Positions 28,673 to 44,839 of a stretch of 64,000 nt of DNA are shown here, piece after piece. Every line of letters begins with the position of its first letter. The stretch's first letter is position 1. Under the pieces are notes generated by a model. That model was not told the DNA's origin, ran no database searches, and saw nothing but the letters and a program-made list of their open reading frames with translations. Position numbers and translations under genes: made by a program. The stretch comes from Takakia lepidozioides (Eukaryota; Streptophyta; Takakiopsida; Takakiales; Takakiaceae), in the NCBI GenBank assembly GCA_030704615.1, contig CM060733.1, forward strand, positions 21,576,001-21,640,000. Reading direction: 5' to 3'.

Positions 28673-31395
28673 AAAGTCTTCTGTATCTGTATCTTAACTC
28701 CTCTTATTAATCCCAATGGCTGTACACTCCTTTGATCTGCCATTGTTACTGTAAATGGGGCTGGTTTCATGTTACTTAGACCAAGCTTCTTTCTTAATTG
28801 GTCTGTCATGATACTTACTCCAGAGCCTCCATCTATCAGTACATCAGTTAGTTCTGTGCTTCCAATCCTCAATTGGATTACTGGCATAGAATCATCAAAG
28901 TCCATGACTGTTTCTCGCCTTTCCGGCTTCACATTATAACTAGTTACCTTGCTGTTCAGGTCTGTGTTTATTGTCTCCTGGGCAATTCGATTGATTGCTT
29001 GATACAGCCTGTGTCTACAATAAGGTGCCACAGCCAATAGCTGTCCAATGGTAATCTCTACTTTGGTCTGGCATATTACTTCAGCCAAAGTCCCTTTATT
29101 ACTTTGCATGTCTGCATCTTCTTTCTTCCTTTCATCCTCACTCACTTCTTCTTCTCCATCAGAATCAGAGGAATCTGCCACAGGAATATCAGTACTCTTA
29201 TGCATTTCCCTTATGGTATCTGCCATTTCCTTGTGCAGTTCCTTCTCATCTCTCCAAGCCTCATCATCTTCAGGCATATCACTGCCACCTTCATTATCAT
29301 CATCTTCCTCAACTATTGGTATTAGTTTGGCTTTGCTTCTTGTTACTATCATTGTACTTACTTCTGGTACAATACATGGCCTAACCATGTGAGCTGCCAC
29401 CACTGGGCCCTCATTCACAGGAGCTCTCATCTCATTCTGGTGTCTAATCCAGAATGAACAGGCTGCCTTGCGATGTCCTGGCTGATTACAATAATAACAT
29501 AGTTCTTCACCATTGGGTCCTCGCCCTTGGTCTGCTCTTGGATTATTTCTGTAATCCTGATTCCCGGGCTGGTAATTCCCCCTTGGATTACCCTGATAGT
29601 TGCCTCTGGAATTTCCTTGGTAATTCCCTCTTGAATTACCTCTCTCTTCCATGCCATTGTTATAACCACCAGGCCTACCATAGTGGTCCTGATCACTGTT
29701 TCTTCTTGGCTGGGGCTGCATCTGATGCACCCTTACTTGCCTAGGTTCTCTAGCTGCTGTCCTTCTGTTGTAGTAACAATTCTCAGTAGAATGGTTATCC
29801 ATTTTATAGATAGTACAGTGTTTCTCCTTCATGTGGCATTCAGTGGTGGTATGGCCGTCATTCTGACACTTTGCACACCAAACACCCTTCCTCCAATGTG
29901 TTGCAACCTCTGTGGCATACTTCTTCAAGATTTCTTCTAATCTTTTCTCATAGTTATCCCTCTTCAACTTCTCCTTTCTCTTACTCTTCCTTTTCAGTTC
30001 TTGCTCTTCTTCTTCATCTGACTCATCCTCAGAGTCCTCATCATCCATTTTCTCTCTCCTGAGCATTCCCAATTGCTCAATTCTGTTTGTAGTTTCAAAT
30101 GCCTCCTCCACTGCATTATGGGGTAACATATCCACTTTCTTCTGCAACTCTGGTCTTAGTCCACTCACAAACCAAGTCTTCTGTAAACCTGGTGCTGGTA
30201 CAACAGCCAGCTTTTTCATCATCAATTCCATCTTTTCCATATACTCCTCAACAGTTTCATGCTTCTTTTGCTTTAACTGTTGTAAACTTCCATACACTTC
30301 ATCCTCAGTTTTACTTGTCCTGAACCTATTTCGGAATGCTGTATTCAAGCCATTCCAGGTTAGGAAATGATTATCAGGGAATCTTGCATACCATTCACTT
30401 GCTTTCTTGATAAGTGAACAAAGAAACAATCTCATCTTGGCATCATCGCCATTCTCATTGTTCACTATACACATGTGTTCAAATTGGCTAATGTGTACAT
30501 CGGGATCCCCTTTTCCTGAATATATTGGAAAATGTGGTTTTGCCCGTGTTGGTTGTAACGCCATCTGTGGCCCTTCCTTCTGCCCACTGACAAGTGTTGG
30601 CACCCTTGCTAGTGCTGGTCCTTCAAGACCTGTTGTTGTTGTGGTGGATCTTCCACCAAGTGGTGGCCCCTGAGCACTCCTGGCTACTAGCCCCACGATA
30701 TTCACAGTATTCCCAGCTCCAGTTGCACTACTTCCCACACTCCCTGTCCCCCCAGAGCCAGATCCAGGCAGCCCGCCTGATCCCCCTGAGCCGACACCTT
30801 CGTTGGCCTGTGATCCAAGTGCTCCACTTAATCCAGGTCCAACGGGTTGGGATGTCCTGGTTGTAGTCTCAACCTCAGCTGTTGGGTCTACTTCTTCATA
30901 CTCTTCCTCTTCCAATTTGTTCTCTCTATTTTCATCCTCCAAGTTCTGCCCTTGGGTTTCTTCTTCACTCATGTAACTCAACTGCAATGGTGTTGGAGAG
31001 TCTGAACTCTCCGTTGGCTCTGCCACATCCTCTCTTCCTTCTTCACCTTCCGCTTCAGAAACTGGAGTTCTTGCTTTTGGTGTTCCATGCCAACTCTTAT
31101 CAAAGATTTTTGTCAAATCTTTTATCCAAGGATGTACCTCAGATCTTTCACCTCGTGATTGATCTTCTTCCCGTACCAATTCCCTTAATCTTTCTTGCAA
31201 AGAAAAAGAAGGAGTGGCATCCAACTCTAGTTCTTCCGGTATGGGTGATGTACTCTCTGATCTTAATGGTGTGAGAGGTCCAGATGATTCCCCTATGTCT
31301 ATTCCTCTCTCCCAAAGATATGGATAATTAGCTTTCAGATAGCTTTCTCTTTTTGCTGAATATCTCTGGCGTCTAGCTTCTCTTTCATCACTCAT
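28669..31395 (-). CDS. Ty3 Gag-protease, 908 aa
   Basis: Structural capsid polyprotein plus aspartic protease. The first third is acidic and low-complexity, with a Gly/Ser-rich stretch (about 200-225). The capsid (retrotrans_gag) region follows: FPIYSGKGDPDVHISQFE, then KASEWYARFP, TFRNRF-like AFRNRFRTSK and KKHETVEEYMEKME. There are three CCHC knuckles; the first (CAKCQNDGHTTTEC) and third (CYYCNQPGHRKAAC) are canonical CX2CX4HX4C, and the middle one has Tyr for the second Cys (CTIYKMDNHSTENC). The protease has VLIDGGSGVSIM, a D-G-G-S-G active-site loop seen in several plant Ty3 groups. The frame is fully open, unlike pol. It starts at ATG 31395, two in-frame stops after the leader frame. 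Confidence 0.9.
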   Translation of the reverse strand: MSDEREARRQRYSAKRESYLKANYPYLWERGIDIGESSGPLTPLRSESTSPIPEELELDATPSFSLQERLRELVREEDQSRGERSEVHPWIKDLTKIFDKSWHGTPKARTPVSEAEGEEGREDVAEPTESSDSPTPLQLSYMSEEETQGQNLEDENRENKLEEEEYEEVDPTAEVETTTRTSQPVGPGLSGALGSQANEGVGSGGSGGLPGSGSGGTGSVGSSATGAGNTVNIVGLVARSAQGPPLGGRSTTTTTGLEGPALARVPTLVSGQKEGPQMALQPTRAKPHFPIYSGKGDPDVHISQFEHMCIVNNENGDDAKMRLFLCSLIKKASEWYARFPDNHFLTWNGLNTAFRNRFRTSKTEDEVYGSLQQLKQKKHETVEEYMEKMELMMKKLAVVPAPGLQKTWFVSGLRPELQKKVDMLPHNAVEEAFETTNRIEQLGMLRREKMDDEDSEDESDEEEEQELKRKSKRKEKLKRDNYEKRLEEILKKYATEVATHWRKGVWCAKCQNDGHTTTECHMKEKHCTIYKMDNHSTENCYYNRRTAAREPRQVRVHQMQPQPRRNSDQDHYGRPGGYNNGMEERGNSRGNYQGNSRGNYQGNPRGNYQPGNQDYRNNPRADQGRGPNGEELCYYCNQPGHRKAACSFWIRHQNEMRAPVNEGPVVAAHMVRPCIVPEVSTMIVTRSKAKLIPIVEEDDDNEGGSDMPEDDEAWRDEKELHKEMADTIREMHKSTDIPVADSSDSDGEEEVSEDERKKEDADMQSNKGTLAEVICQTKVEITIGQLLAVAPYCRHRLYQAINRIAQETINTDLNSKVTSYNVKPERRETVMDFDDSMPVIQLRIGSTELTDVLIDGGSGVSIMTDQLRKKLGLSNMKPAPFTVTMADQRSVQPLGLIRGVKIQIQKTL

Positions 31396-31416
31396 GTCCC
31401 ATGTCTTTCATTTCTT

Positions 31417-32004
31417 TTAATGTGGCAATAACCAAAACTCTCTTCTGTAATATCTCTCGTATATGCCTGGGTTTCTTTCAAGCTTCAATGCACCCTTGGC
31501 TATACTAGAAGTCTCTGTTACCATATAACCATATGGCAAACAAGTCTGGAAAACGGTTCTTGGTGTGAGTTTGATCCACAAAATATCATTTGGAATCCAA
31601 TTCTTTACCAGTACAAGCTCTTCATGCATATGAGTATAAACATTCACCTTTCTTTCCTCCCAGCCTTCAAACTCTACTCGCTTAATGGATAGCAATGCTA
31701 TCACATAAACCAGTGTTGGTAACCAACGTGCTCTTCCTCTATAGGCCACCTGATAAATCTTTATCACTCCTTTCTCCAGACCCCACTCAGGATCAGCATC
31801 ATGCACTCTCTTAAGAATGTTTTCTTTACAACCGTCTGGCAATTCCAAGAACCTCTGAAAGAATCGTTTGGACAATCTTTCCTTCTTAGTTTCACAAGGA
31901 ATTTGATTCACATCAAATTCTTTAATTCTCCAACCACCATGATCCCACCAGATGCCTGTCACATCTGGTTGTTCATGACCCAGTTCCCCAGTATGGTCGC
32001 CAAA
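31417..32004 (-). other. Open leader frame between LTR remnant and gag
   Basis: About 195 codons open from the primer-binding site to TAA at 31417, in the same frame as gag and separated from it by TAA and TGA. The first in-frame Met is far downstream (in NVYTHMHEELV), so it might be read from a non-AUG start, be part of an ancestral longer Gag, or be non-coding. The peptide (GIWWDHGGWRIKEFDVNQIP..., LVKNWIPNDILWIKL) resembles nothing I know. Confidence 0.5.
31986..32002 (-). other. Primer-binding site of the Ty3 element
   Basis: The minus strand reads TGGCGACCATACTGGGG two nt after the LTR remnant. It is complementary to a tRNA 3' end of the form ...GGTCGCCA. The exact tRNA was not determined. 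Confidence 0.75.
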
Positions 32005-32016
32005 TGTCGCGCGACA
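32005..32016 (-). repeat. 12-bp remnant of the 5' LTR
   Basis: TGTCGCGCGACA lies exactly between the primer-binding site and the GTTAC duplication. It fuses an LTR start (TGT) to an LTR end (CGCGCGACA). Confidence 0.75.
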
Positions 32017-33704
32017 GTTACGACCATTGATAATCAAAATTGGTTATCTGTTCATGCATATGTGGTTCAAAACTGGAGACGGATTCCAATTCTGCTTACA
32101 TTTGAACGTGTTCTTGAATGGAACAATGCCAACAACCTCAAATGGATGATGGTGGGTGTCCTAATGACATTTGGTGGCTTGTCTGACCAACAAATTGCTG
32201 AGCGGCTTGTGTGCATGGGAGCAGATGAGGTTTCAGTTTTCCAAGGTATTCGCACGGGAGTGACTGTGCAACTTAGGGATCAGCATGCACCCTACATGAT
32301 TGGCGTCCATTGTATGGCTCATCGCACAAACTTGGCTGTGCAAGCATTGTCTACTCTACCAATGGTCTCCAAGTTGAAGGATCTCCTCCAATCATTGTAT
32401 GGGTATTTCTCCACCTCTCCCAAGCGTCATCTTGAATTTACTAAGCTCGCTGAGATCGTGGAAACAGAAGGACTTAAGATATTAAGGAATGTGAAGACAA
32501 GGTGGATTAGCATGCTAGAGCCCTTGAAAAGGGTATTGGGAGAGTACAAAACCTTGTCAAAATGTCACTTGAAAGTGGATCAGTTGCAGCAGCGAGGGCA
32601 AATCTGGATCATTTGTGTGACATTCAAACCATATTGGGTTTGCCATGTGTTTTGCCTTTGTTGGAGGCTGTCAATTCCCTCATCAAATTTGCTCAATCAA
32701 GGGATGTGTTTATTTGTGATTTTGTGGCCGCTGTCAAGATGTGTCAAGCCGATGTCTATAGGATGTATTCAGATCCAGCAACTGCTTTTCAGCCTAAGGA
32801 CTTCCCAGACTTCAATGATGTGGTCTCGAATTCTTCTTGTAGAATCACTCAACATTGGGTTACTAATCTGAACACCGGCAATGACACATTGGCATTTTCC
32901 ATCATGGGACAATTTTACATGAGTCATTCTATGTCACTGTTGACTGGGTAGCCTCATGCAGTGGATAGGGAAGGCTTTGTTCAGCATGTTGCAAGCATCA
33001 AGGAACATTGTACGATGGCAGCAAACCTTCTTATCAGTGAGCTTGAAAAAAGGTTTCCAGATTCTGAGATCATGAATGCTCTTGGTGTGGTGTACCCCCA
33101 ATACTGGCTGCAGCCCGAGTGTAAGGCTATATTTCCTCTGCACATGGCGGTCATCAAACGAGCTTATTGTGTTTCCAAGCAGGTAACACCTGGAGGTACT
33201 TGGATTTCTGAGCCCCTCAATGGCAATTTGCTGGAAATGCAAACTTCTTTCTTTAAATTGAAAACACAGACAAAGAAGGCCATGGAGGAGCCTTTCAACA
33301 TCAACCCCATGACAAAACTTTGGCAGAAACTCTCTTCCAATGGCCTCATTGTTCAGCACCTTGGTGAATTCATGAAGCTTGCTGAAATTGCAGTGGTGCA
33401 AGTCCTTGGCAGTGTTCACGTTCAGTACTTTGGCATTCATCAAGAACAAGCTACGTAATCGTTTGGTTGGTCACTTGAATACAACTGTCTGTATGTATGC
33501 ACATGATTTTTACAACAGGGATACTTTCCCTTATCAAGAGGCTATCAGCGATTGGATGGAGGTGAAGACCCGTAGATCTACTGATGCTTAGGTCTCTTGG
33601 CTGGTCTCTTGACAGGTTTCTTGTCTTAGGTCACTTTCCCTTCATAATTCTAATAAAATTCTCCAAGGACACTATCCCCTGTTCTTGGGAAAAAAAAAAA
33701 AAAA
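32017..33704 (+). pseudogene. hAT transposase-derived sequence, 3' part, with poly(A)
   Basis: Continues the frame left at 19842: TTIDNQNWLSVHAYVV, then MIGVHCMAHRTNLAVQALS and LKILRNVKTRWISMLEPLKR, typical of the catalytic region of hAT-like proteins (CxxH plus TRW-type motif). Lesions: a frameshift near 32556 (YKTL to VKMSLESG), a TAG near 32949, and a shift near 33415 before FSTLAFIKNKLRNRLVGHL, the hAT C-terminal dimerisation motif. AATAAA at 33652-33657 is followed about 33 nt later by 15 A (33690-33704), which suggests a reverse-transcribed, polyadenylated copy rather than a DNA-transposed unit. No terminal inverted repeat was found at either end. Confidence 0.75.
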
Positions 33705-35221
33705 TGTTCATTTTTTCTTTTGGGTCCAGGATAGGTGGCCTCAGTTGACTCATGGGGACAACAGTCATTACAGCTGTGGAGGAAACTAGTGCTAGATGCT
33801 TATGTCATCCAACTAACGACGGAGGGGAGAGAGAGGGGAAAAGGGAGAAGGGGGAAGAGGAAAGTGTAAGTAGGTAACATGATGGCTAGGAATTCTTGTA
33901 GCCTCTCTCTAGGGTATGAACTACACTAGGTCTAAACGTCTAAACTTGTTTCAGCGCCTATCATCGCTCGTTCCAATACCCTTCCATAATCAGTATCCAA
34001 TGCAATTTATTGGACAGTGTAGAGAATACCGTACTTACCTAGCCATTCGTTTTTATTATTTAGGCACCTCACCTAGGTAAATTCCAGCCATTAGGCATGT
34101 ATTACAGTCGACCCTGGATAAAGGTTATTTTTGTTATGTCACCCTTAATGTTATGAAATCTTTGGTCTGTAAAAATTTACACTTGAAAATGGCATGACTA
34201 GAGCGCTATTTGATAAGTGTTATGAAAATATGGCTCTCCTCTTTGTTAGCACACCTCCATAGTTGCTAGATCTTATGCCGAGCCTTAATATAGTTCGTTT
34301 GAGAAAACATTCATCCACTCTTATCAAGGATCTACTGTTCTTATCGAAAGGCACCACGTCCATGACAAAATAACATAATGAACACTTGTTTTTGACCTCC
34401 CTCAAGAACTATTGTTGAGGTAATTGTAGGCATTTTTAAATTGTAGGCATTTTTTCCACATATTTGGACATTTTGGTATTTTTCACAGTTTTTGAGCAAT
34501 TAGGCACTTCTCAGGAGCATTTTCCAAGTTTTAGGCACTTTTTTCAAAAAAATTCTAAATTTAATTAGGCACTTGATTTTGAATTAATTATTGCCTAATA
34601 AGCTAGGTCAGTGCGGTATATCAAAAAAACTTTCAAATCAAACTTTGAAACAACCCTCGGCCTCGGTCAACAGAGAGTAATGTAGATTCCTAACCGATCT
34701 TCTCAGATTGCTCTCGTCTCATCCCAAACAAAAAAAAGCTTCTAATTTACTGATATCAAAGGTACAGTACTACGAGTACTGGGTATTGTAATCTTCGTGC
34801 CCTTCTTCCAGCACCTTTTCATCCTGGTCACCTTTCTGGGGGGTGAAATTGCATGGGGGGTAAGGTTGCCCAATGGCGCCCCCAAAAAGGTTAGAGGATG
34901 GTCTAGGAATTAAAAAGGGGGATATAAGCTACACAAGGATTTGAAAGACTGCTTGAACTAGTAAACTTCTAAAAATGTATTGCACGAGTTCTGGACATGA
35001 AAAAAATGTACTAAGTTTGTAACTGATCTCCCTCCGAAGCCCCAAATATTATCAGCCACAACCCTGGTGAATCTTTTCACAAGAGCAACTATGGTCTGAC
35101 TATTGAGATAAACTTTTAAGGAAGAAGATCATCTGTCATGGAGAGCTGGGAGTATAACAGAAAATCTCTTTCTTCCAAATGCACCGCCATATCAGAACTT
35201 GGGTAGCATTTTCTTAAGCAG
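33705..35221. other. Spacer downstream of the hAT relic and of OPR
   Basis: No gene recognised. A stretch near 34430-34570 repeats TAGGCA(T/C)TTTT several times. The OPR 3' UTR probably occupies the upper part. Confidence 0.4.
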
Positions 35222-40374
<5,153 letters not shown>

Positions 40375-42782
40375 AGTTTCATTTGCGTTTCAGAGCTGCT
40401 AGACTAAAGCTGAATGTTCAAAATCGAAGCCCATCGTCTGTGAGAGAACCATGGTAGTTACAAATTGAGCTAGTCACCCAAGTTGCAGGTATACAACAAT
40501 GCAAGGTCAGTGGCTCCAGAGGCTTCAGCACCTCGTATGCAATGACAAAGAATTGCAGTTGGCGTCATTACCCTGCTTTCACTCTCCCTCCACACAGCTT
40601 CATTTACGTATATACATGCACTTTGAACTCTTCCTTCGATTGGTCAAACGCAACAAAGGGATGGGCGTAGGTAGGTACCGGTGAGAGATCTGATAGTCGC
40701 CCACCTTAATGGGCCGAAGAAACGCTACATCATCTTTGCTGCCCATGAATCCCCCACTCCGCTGTGGCAAGTGCCCTCTTCCCCACCAGCTTACTTAGAC
40801 GCTACTCCTGTCACTACTCACTACCACAGAGCACCATCACCACACTACCTCCACACATCGACATCGTTTGATAGTCTTTTGAAGATGCCCCCGACTCTGG
40901 ACTCCTGATGTGAGACGTGGTACTATAAGAGCGGCTCACACATATTGACAGCCATCCATTGAACTTGGACCTCACAAACGCTCACTCACATATGTACACT
41001 CACATGTGTACCTGAGCAGCTGGGAAGGAGCCCGTGAGGTAAGTAGCTCAGTATCACTGTCCATGGGAGGGCGGGCTCCGAGCATCACACAGTTGGGAGG
41101 AGGGGATCTCTCACTTTATGGGCGTCCTCCCTTGGTATACAAGTGGATAGGTACTGGGAAAGTTGGTGAGATGTCTGTGACAGGGTTTGTGTAGCTGATC
41201 ACACTCACTCTGTGTTGGTCCAAGAGTCAAGAGTGAGATGAAGACAACCTCGAAGCATGTGGCTTGTCTATCTTTTGAGTGTCGTAACTTGTAACCTTGA
41301 TCGAGTAGTTTTCGAGGACCTCACTTGTGACATGTTTGGCATGACCATGTTACGCAAATGAGTCCCTGTTGTAGATTTTGTAGCACAAATTTTGGCCGCC
41401 ACAAAAATCTGGTTGTAATCAATGAGTTTGCAATTTCGACTTGAACTTTATAGCAAGAAATGACTGTAAAGTATGTCAATGTCAGCTTACAGGGCTGCCT
41501 CATGGGGTGTCCCTTGCAGACCAATTCCTCCTTCTCGCACTTCTTTCTCAGCCAAGGAAAAGTGTCTCTTCATGCCTGCTGGCAAGCAGACATTCCATGT
41601 TCCTCTCGGCCTCTTGCAACAATGTCTATAAAGTAACTCAAAGGAAAGGTGGGTGCGCTTACCACCCCCTAGTGATTTGGTGATGAGAAAATAACACATA
41701 TTTTGAACTCCAACTCTTCCAGATAAGACTACTAGAATGTAGACAAACCAAAGTAGGACTGCATTATGTAGAGATAAACATGATAAGCTTTGCTAGCAAC
41801 TTGTTCTAAAATGATGTCCGCCAGTGAGAGCTAAAAGCTCACTCAATACTAATAGTATAGGGCCTACATTGGTGACATGCTACAACTGAAGGACCACAGG
41901 AAGAGGCTGAGCCATCAGGCTATCATAATACTGGGGAAATTCAAGAGGAACGCTCATAAGCATTGCAGAAAAATGGTTCACAGGTAAAGAGAGCACTGCC
42001 CCTTCAACACTTGCTTTGACAACAGGAGCTAAGGAATACTCAGGTTCCAGCTGACAAAATAACTTAACATGCTGCGTGATTTGTGCAGCTTCTCCTCCAC
42101 CTTGCTGCTGGAAATATACTGTAGCTCGTTGCACCACTCGCCACACAACAAAAACGGCATATCTAATTCAGCGAATATCAGTAGCCAGGTGTCAAAAAGA
42201 GCACCTGTCTCTCTTGCTCTTTGCAACTGAACTATTGCATCTGAGCTACCCTTTGTGGACAGCTCACATGGGTCTTGGTACCAGCTGCGGGAAGAAGAGG
42301 ACGGCCATACATTTAACCTTTCTCATGATTTCTGCACATAACAATACACAACGATTCTTTACAAATGCTGAAGGCGAGTACTTGATGCCTTTCCGCCCTT
42401 TGTTGATCGGTCTATGGCATTGTCTGGGTATATAGAATATCCAAGTGTTCATGAATCCCCCATTCAATCATTCCTTCAATCCACTGCTCAGACAGTAAAA
42501 TGCTAGAACATCTGAAGGACAAACTCATAAGAGAACCATGTGTGCTCTTTGCAGTGAGTTAAACAGGCCACGATCATGCTATCGCATTTGGTAAGATGCA
42601 TCCTTACTGGAGATTCAACAGGGGAGATAGATGTAACACCTCCCTGTGTGAACATTACGAATATTTCTTGCTGGTAAGAGAAACTGAGAAACAAAGAAAC
42701 TTGAGCGTCCACAGGGGCCACTGAGGGCACATCAGACAACGTAGAACAACAGAACCAGAAAGAGAGAAAGCTTTGGCCATAC
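40375..42782. other. Spacer with an unassigned minus-strand ORF
   Basis: Between OPR and CFAP20. Minus-strand frames at 41880-42146 and 42029-42226 overlap; the first ends ...YYDSLMAQPLPVVLQL. They resemble nothing I recognise. The last, very short CFAP20 exon and its 3' UTR should lie in the upper part. No repeats of note. Confidence 0.35.
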
Positions 42783-44831
42783 CTGGATAGGTAAGAAAAG
42801 CTTGAATTCAGGAGGTAGCTCCTCCTCAGAATAGAGTCGATCAGAGAAGTAGACGCGCCGGATGCGGCAGTTTGCATGCACTTGCACTCGCAAAGTCTCC
42901 ACATAATTTGTTCCATAAGCCCTCCTTGTAAAATCAGATAGATTAAACTGGATCTGGTTCCACCCCTCATCCAGCCTCATGGGCATTGTGCAAATGAAAG
43001 GTTTCACTCGTGTGGTTGACTGCCACCCAAACCACATGACACGCAATTAGAGCTGAGCCCTCATGATGAACCTCCCATAGCTATCCCGGACATTTCTCTT
43101 GGAGCATTGCATACCAAGACGATGGGTTTCCAAATGGGGTAGCCAACTCTGTGTGGCCGCTCACCATGCAAACTACTACGCCTAGACTTGGAACATTTTT
43201 TTATACAACTCCCATGTTAACCAACAGCTCATGGACTCAACAGAATGACAGTAGCCGAACCCTCCCTAACCCCTTGGGCAAAGGATTACCCAGCATAGGC
43301 CAGGATACTGAGTCAAATAAAACCAAGTGGCCTTCCCAGGCCATCTTCACTTCCTAGCTGAGTATCATCCAACCTCATGACCATGGCGTGAATGCACACA
43401 AGGGCCCACCCATCTACTCCCAAACTAAAAGCAACATGGCGACCAGGGCAGGCTTGAACCTGATAGTTGGACGCTCGAAACCGGCGTCGCACATTCTTGT
43501 CATCCAGCACCTGAACTTCAAATGTGAAGTATTTCTTCATGTTTTTGATAATCATAACCAGAAACGGTAGCTTGATGCCGAGTGTTTGCCGGGGATCACC
43601 AGGGCAGGTTATGAAGTTTGTGCTCACATTTGTGCCCATTATTTCCAATACACTGGACTGTATGTCCTCATCTGTACACCTTTTGATGTGCCCATTTTGC
43701 ACTGGCACCATACAACCCCATGCAAACAAAATGAGACCCCTTGGTTGTCTTGACATATTTAATGGGTTCCATCAACTCTCTCTCTGTGTCACTCTAGCCC
43801 TGATGGGTGCGAACCCCAAAAGACTCCAGGAGGGTTAGTTTCCTGCAGGGTCAGTGGCCGTAAGGCATTTGCAGGAATGGCATGATTACATTCTCTCTCT
43901 TGCTCTCTGCCCCTTCTTGAGGGTGAGCCTAAGCCCTGGCCCTGTTGGGGTCTAACTGCTGGGCAAATCACACAGCAGATAGATGCTTATGTGAAGGGAA
44001 TTCTAGAGGAAATCTGGAAAGCCCGAACAAATTGTTTATATTAAGGTAAGTCCCACTGGCACCACTCTGGTGGCCACCCATGTGTACACAAGGATGCACC
44101 TAAACCTGAAATTGGATGCCCAAAGCCTTACAAATACTCTTCTGGTGCCTTTCATAAGAGTTGTTGGTTGCCTCAAATATTCTGTCATCCCAACTGTGTT
44201 TACTGAGGATTAGCACTGTCTTCATACAACACCCCAATCATCTTCCATATTGCAGAATGGGAAATAGTGCTAAGGCACTGCAATAATTATGGTCCTAGAA
44301 GAATAATGATGGAAACAGTAGCTCCCCCTTAGACAGCCACTAAGCAAAACTGATGAAAGTTTGACCACTTCATGAGAAACCGCAAAAAGCAAGGCATACC
44401 TTCCTTGTCCCAGATCTGCAAAGGCTTACTCCTGGTCACAAAAAATCAACAGAAGAAGATAAATAAGTTGCAATCTAAACATCACGAGATAAACCAAAAG
44501 ACAAATCCTAACTTCAAATCCCGTGTTTGAAAGCATGTATTCCAATTACTGGACAACATCTCCCCTCTACCTTGCAGCGCAAAATGCTACATATGAAACC
44601 CTTACTCAGAGAAGGACTAACAGCAGAGCTTTGATTGACACAAACATAATGCAGTACCATGGATACCACTAGTTGAGAGATGTCAATGATCAATGGGTCA
44701 ACAAGGACCAACTTGTGTAGCCCTCCATACTGTATTCAGTACATTCACTTTCAAAGTAAAGAAGGCTTGGGCACTTACCCGATGCTGTAAAGAATTGAAA
44801 GGAAACCCGATTGAAATGTGTTCCTAAACAT
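42783..44831 (-). CDS. CFAP20: CFAP20 / BUG22 ciliary-nuclear protein
   Basis: CFAP20 is a conserved protein of axonemal microtubule inner junctions and basal bodies, retained in land plants. Exons: 44831-44779 ([18 protein letters not shown]), 44431-44400 ([10 protein letters not shown]), 43701-43460 ([15 protein letters not shown]...[10 protein letters not shown]) and 43019-42783 ([16 protein letters not shown]...EFKLFLPIQ). Phases join correctly, giving 188 residues versus about 193 in human, so only a very short last exon after the donor at 42782 is missing from my model. Similarity to animal CFAP20 is near-identical through [33 protein letters not shown] and [19 protein letters not shown]. 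The donor of exon 3 is CAG|GTTCAA, a weak but usable GT. Intron 2 holds a LINE scrap. The ATG lies 8 nt after the stop codon of the upstream small membrane protein on the same strand, so the two may share a transcript. Confidence 0.93.
43930..44055 (+). mobile_element. LINE 3'-end scrap in CFAP20 intron 2
   Basis: Colinear with 48583-48706: shared GGGCAAA(T/C)CACACA, GCAGAT(A/T)GATGCTT, GTGTGAAGGGA (with one substitution) and TCTAGAGGA(A/T)ATCTGGAAA. A second copy of the same family. Confidence 0.75.
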
Positions 44832-44839
44832 TTTTGTTG

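Larger units (their letters stand above)
19843..32016 (-). mobile_element. Ty3-type LTR retrotransposon, 12.2 kb, extra ORFs
   Basis: Coding order on the minus strand: 5' LTR remnant (32016-32005), primer-binding site, open leader frame, gag-protease, RT-RNase H-integrase, a long accessory region, polypurine tract, 3' LTR (20813-19843). Domain order PR-RT-RH-IN places it in Ty3/Metaviridae. RT motifs KKDHFPLPF and FLDDFSVY recall the non-chromoviral Athila/Tat side of the plant tree. A chromodomain is not seen. The element interrupts a hAT-derived coding sequence with a perfect 5-bp duplication. Several stops and frameshifts show it is inactive. Confidence 0.93.

Noticed and set aside
28080-31274. 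Plus-strand ORFs opposite the Ty3 gag-pol
   Set aside because: Ser/Pro-rich shadows of acidic gag codons; the minus-strand domains are clear.
19843-32016. Endogenous virus with envelope
   Set aside because: No signal peptide or membrane-spanning env-like protein seen after pol; the accessory region is coiled-coil and Arg/Ser-rich.
41880-42146. C-terminal extension exon of CFAP20
   Set aside because: A phase-compatible AG exists, but it would add about 80 residues where family members end within about five.
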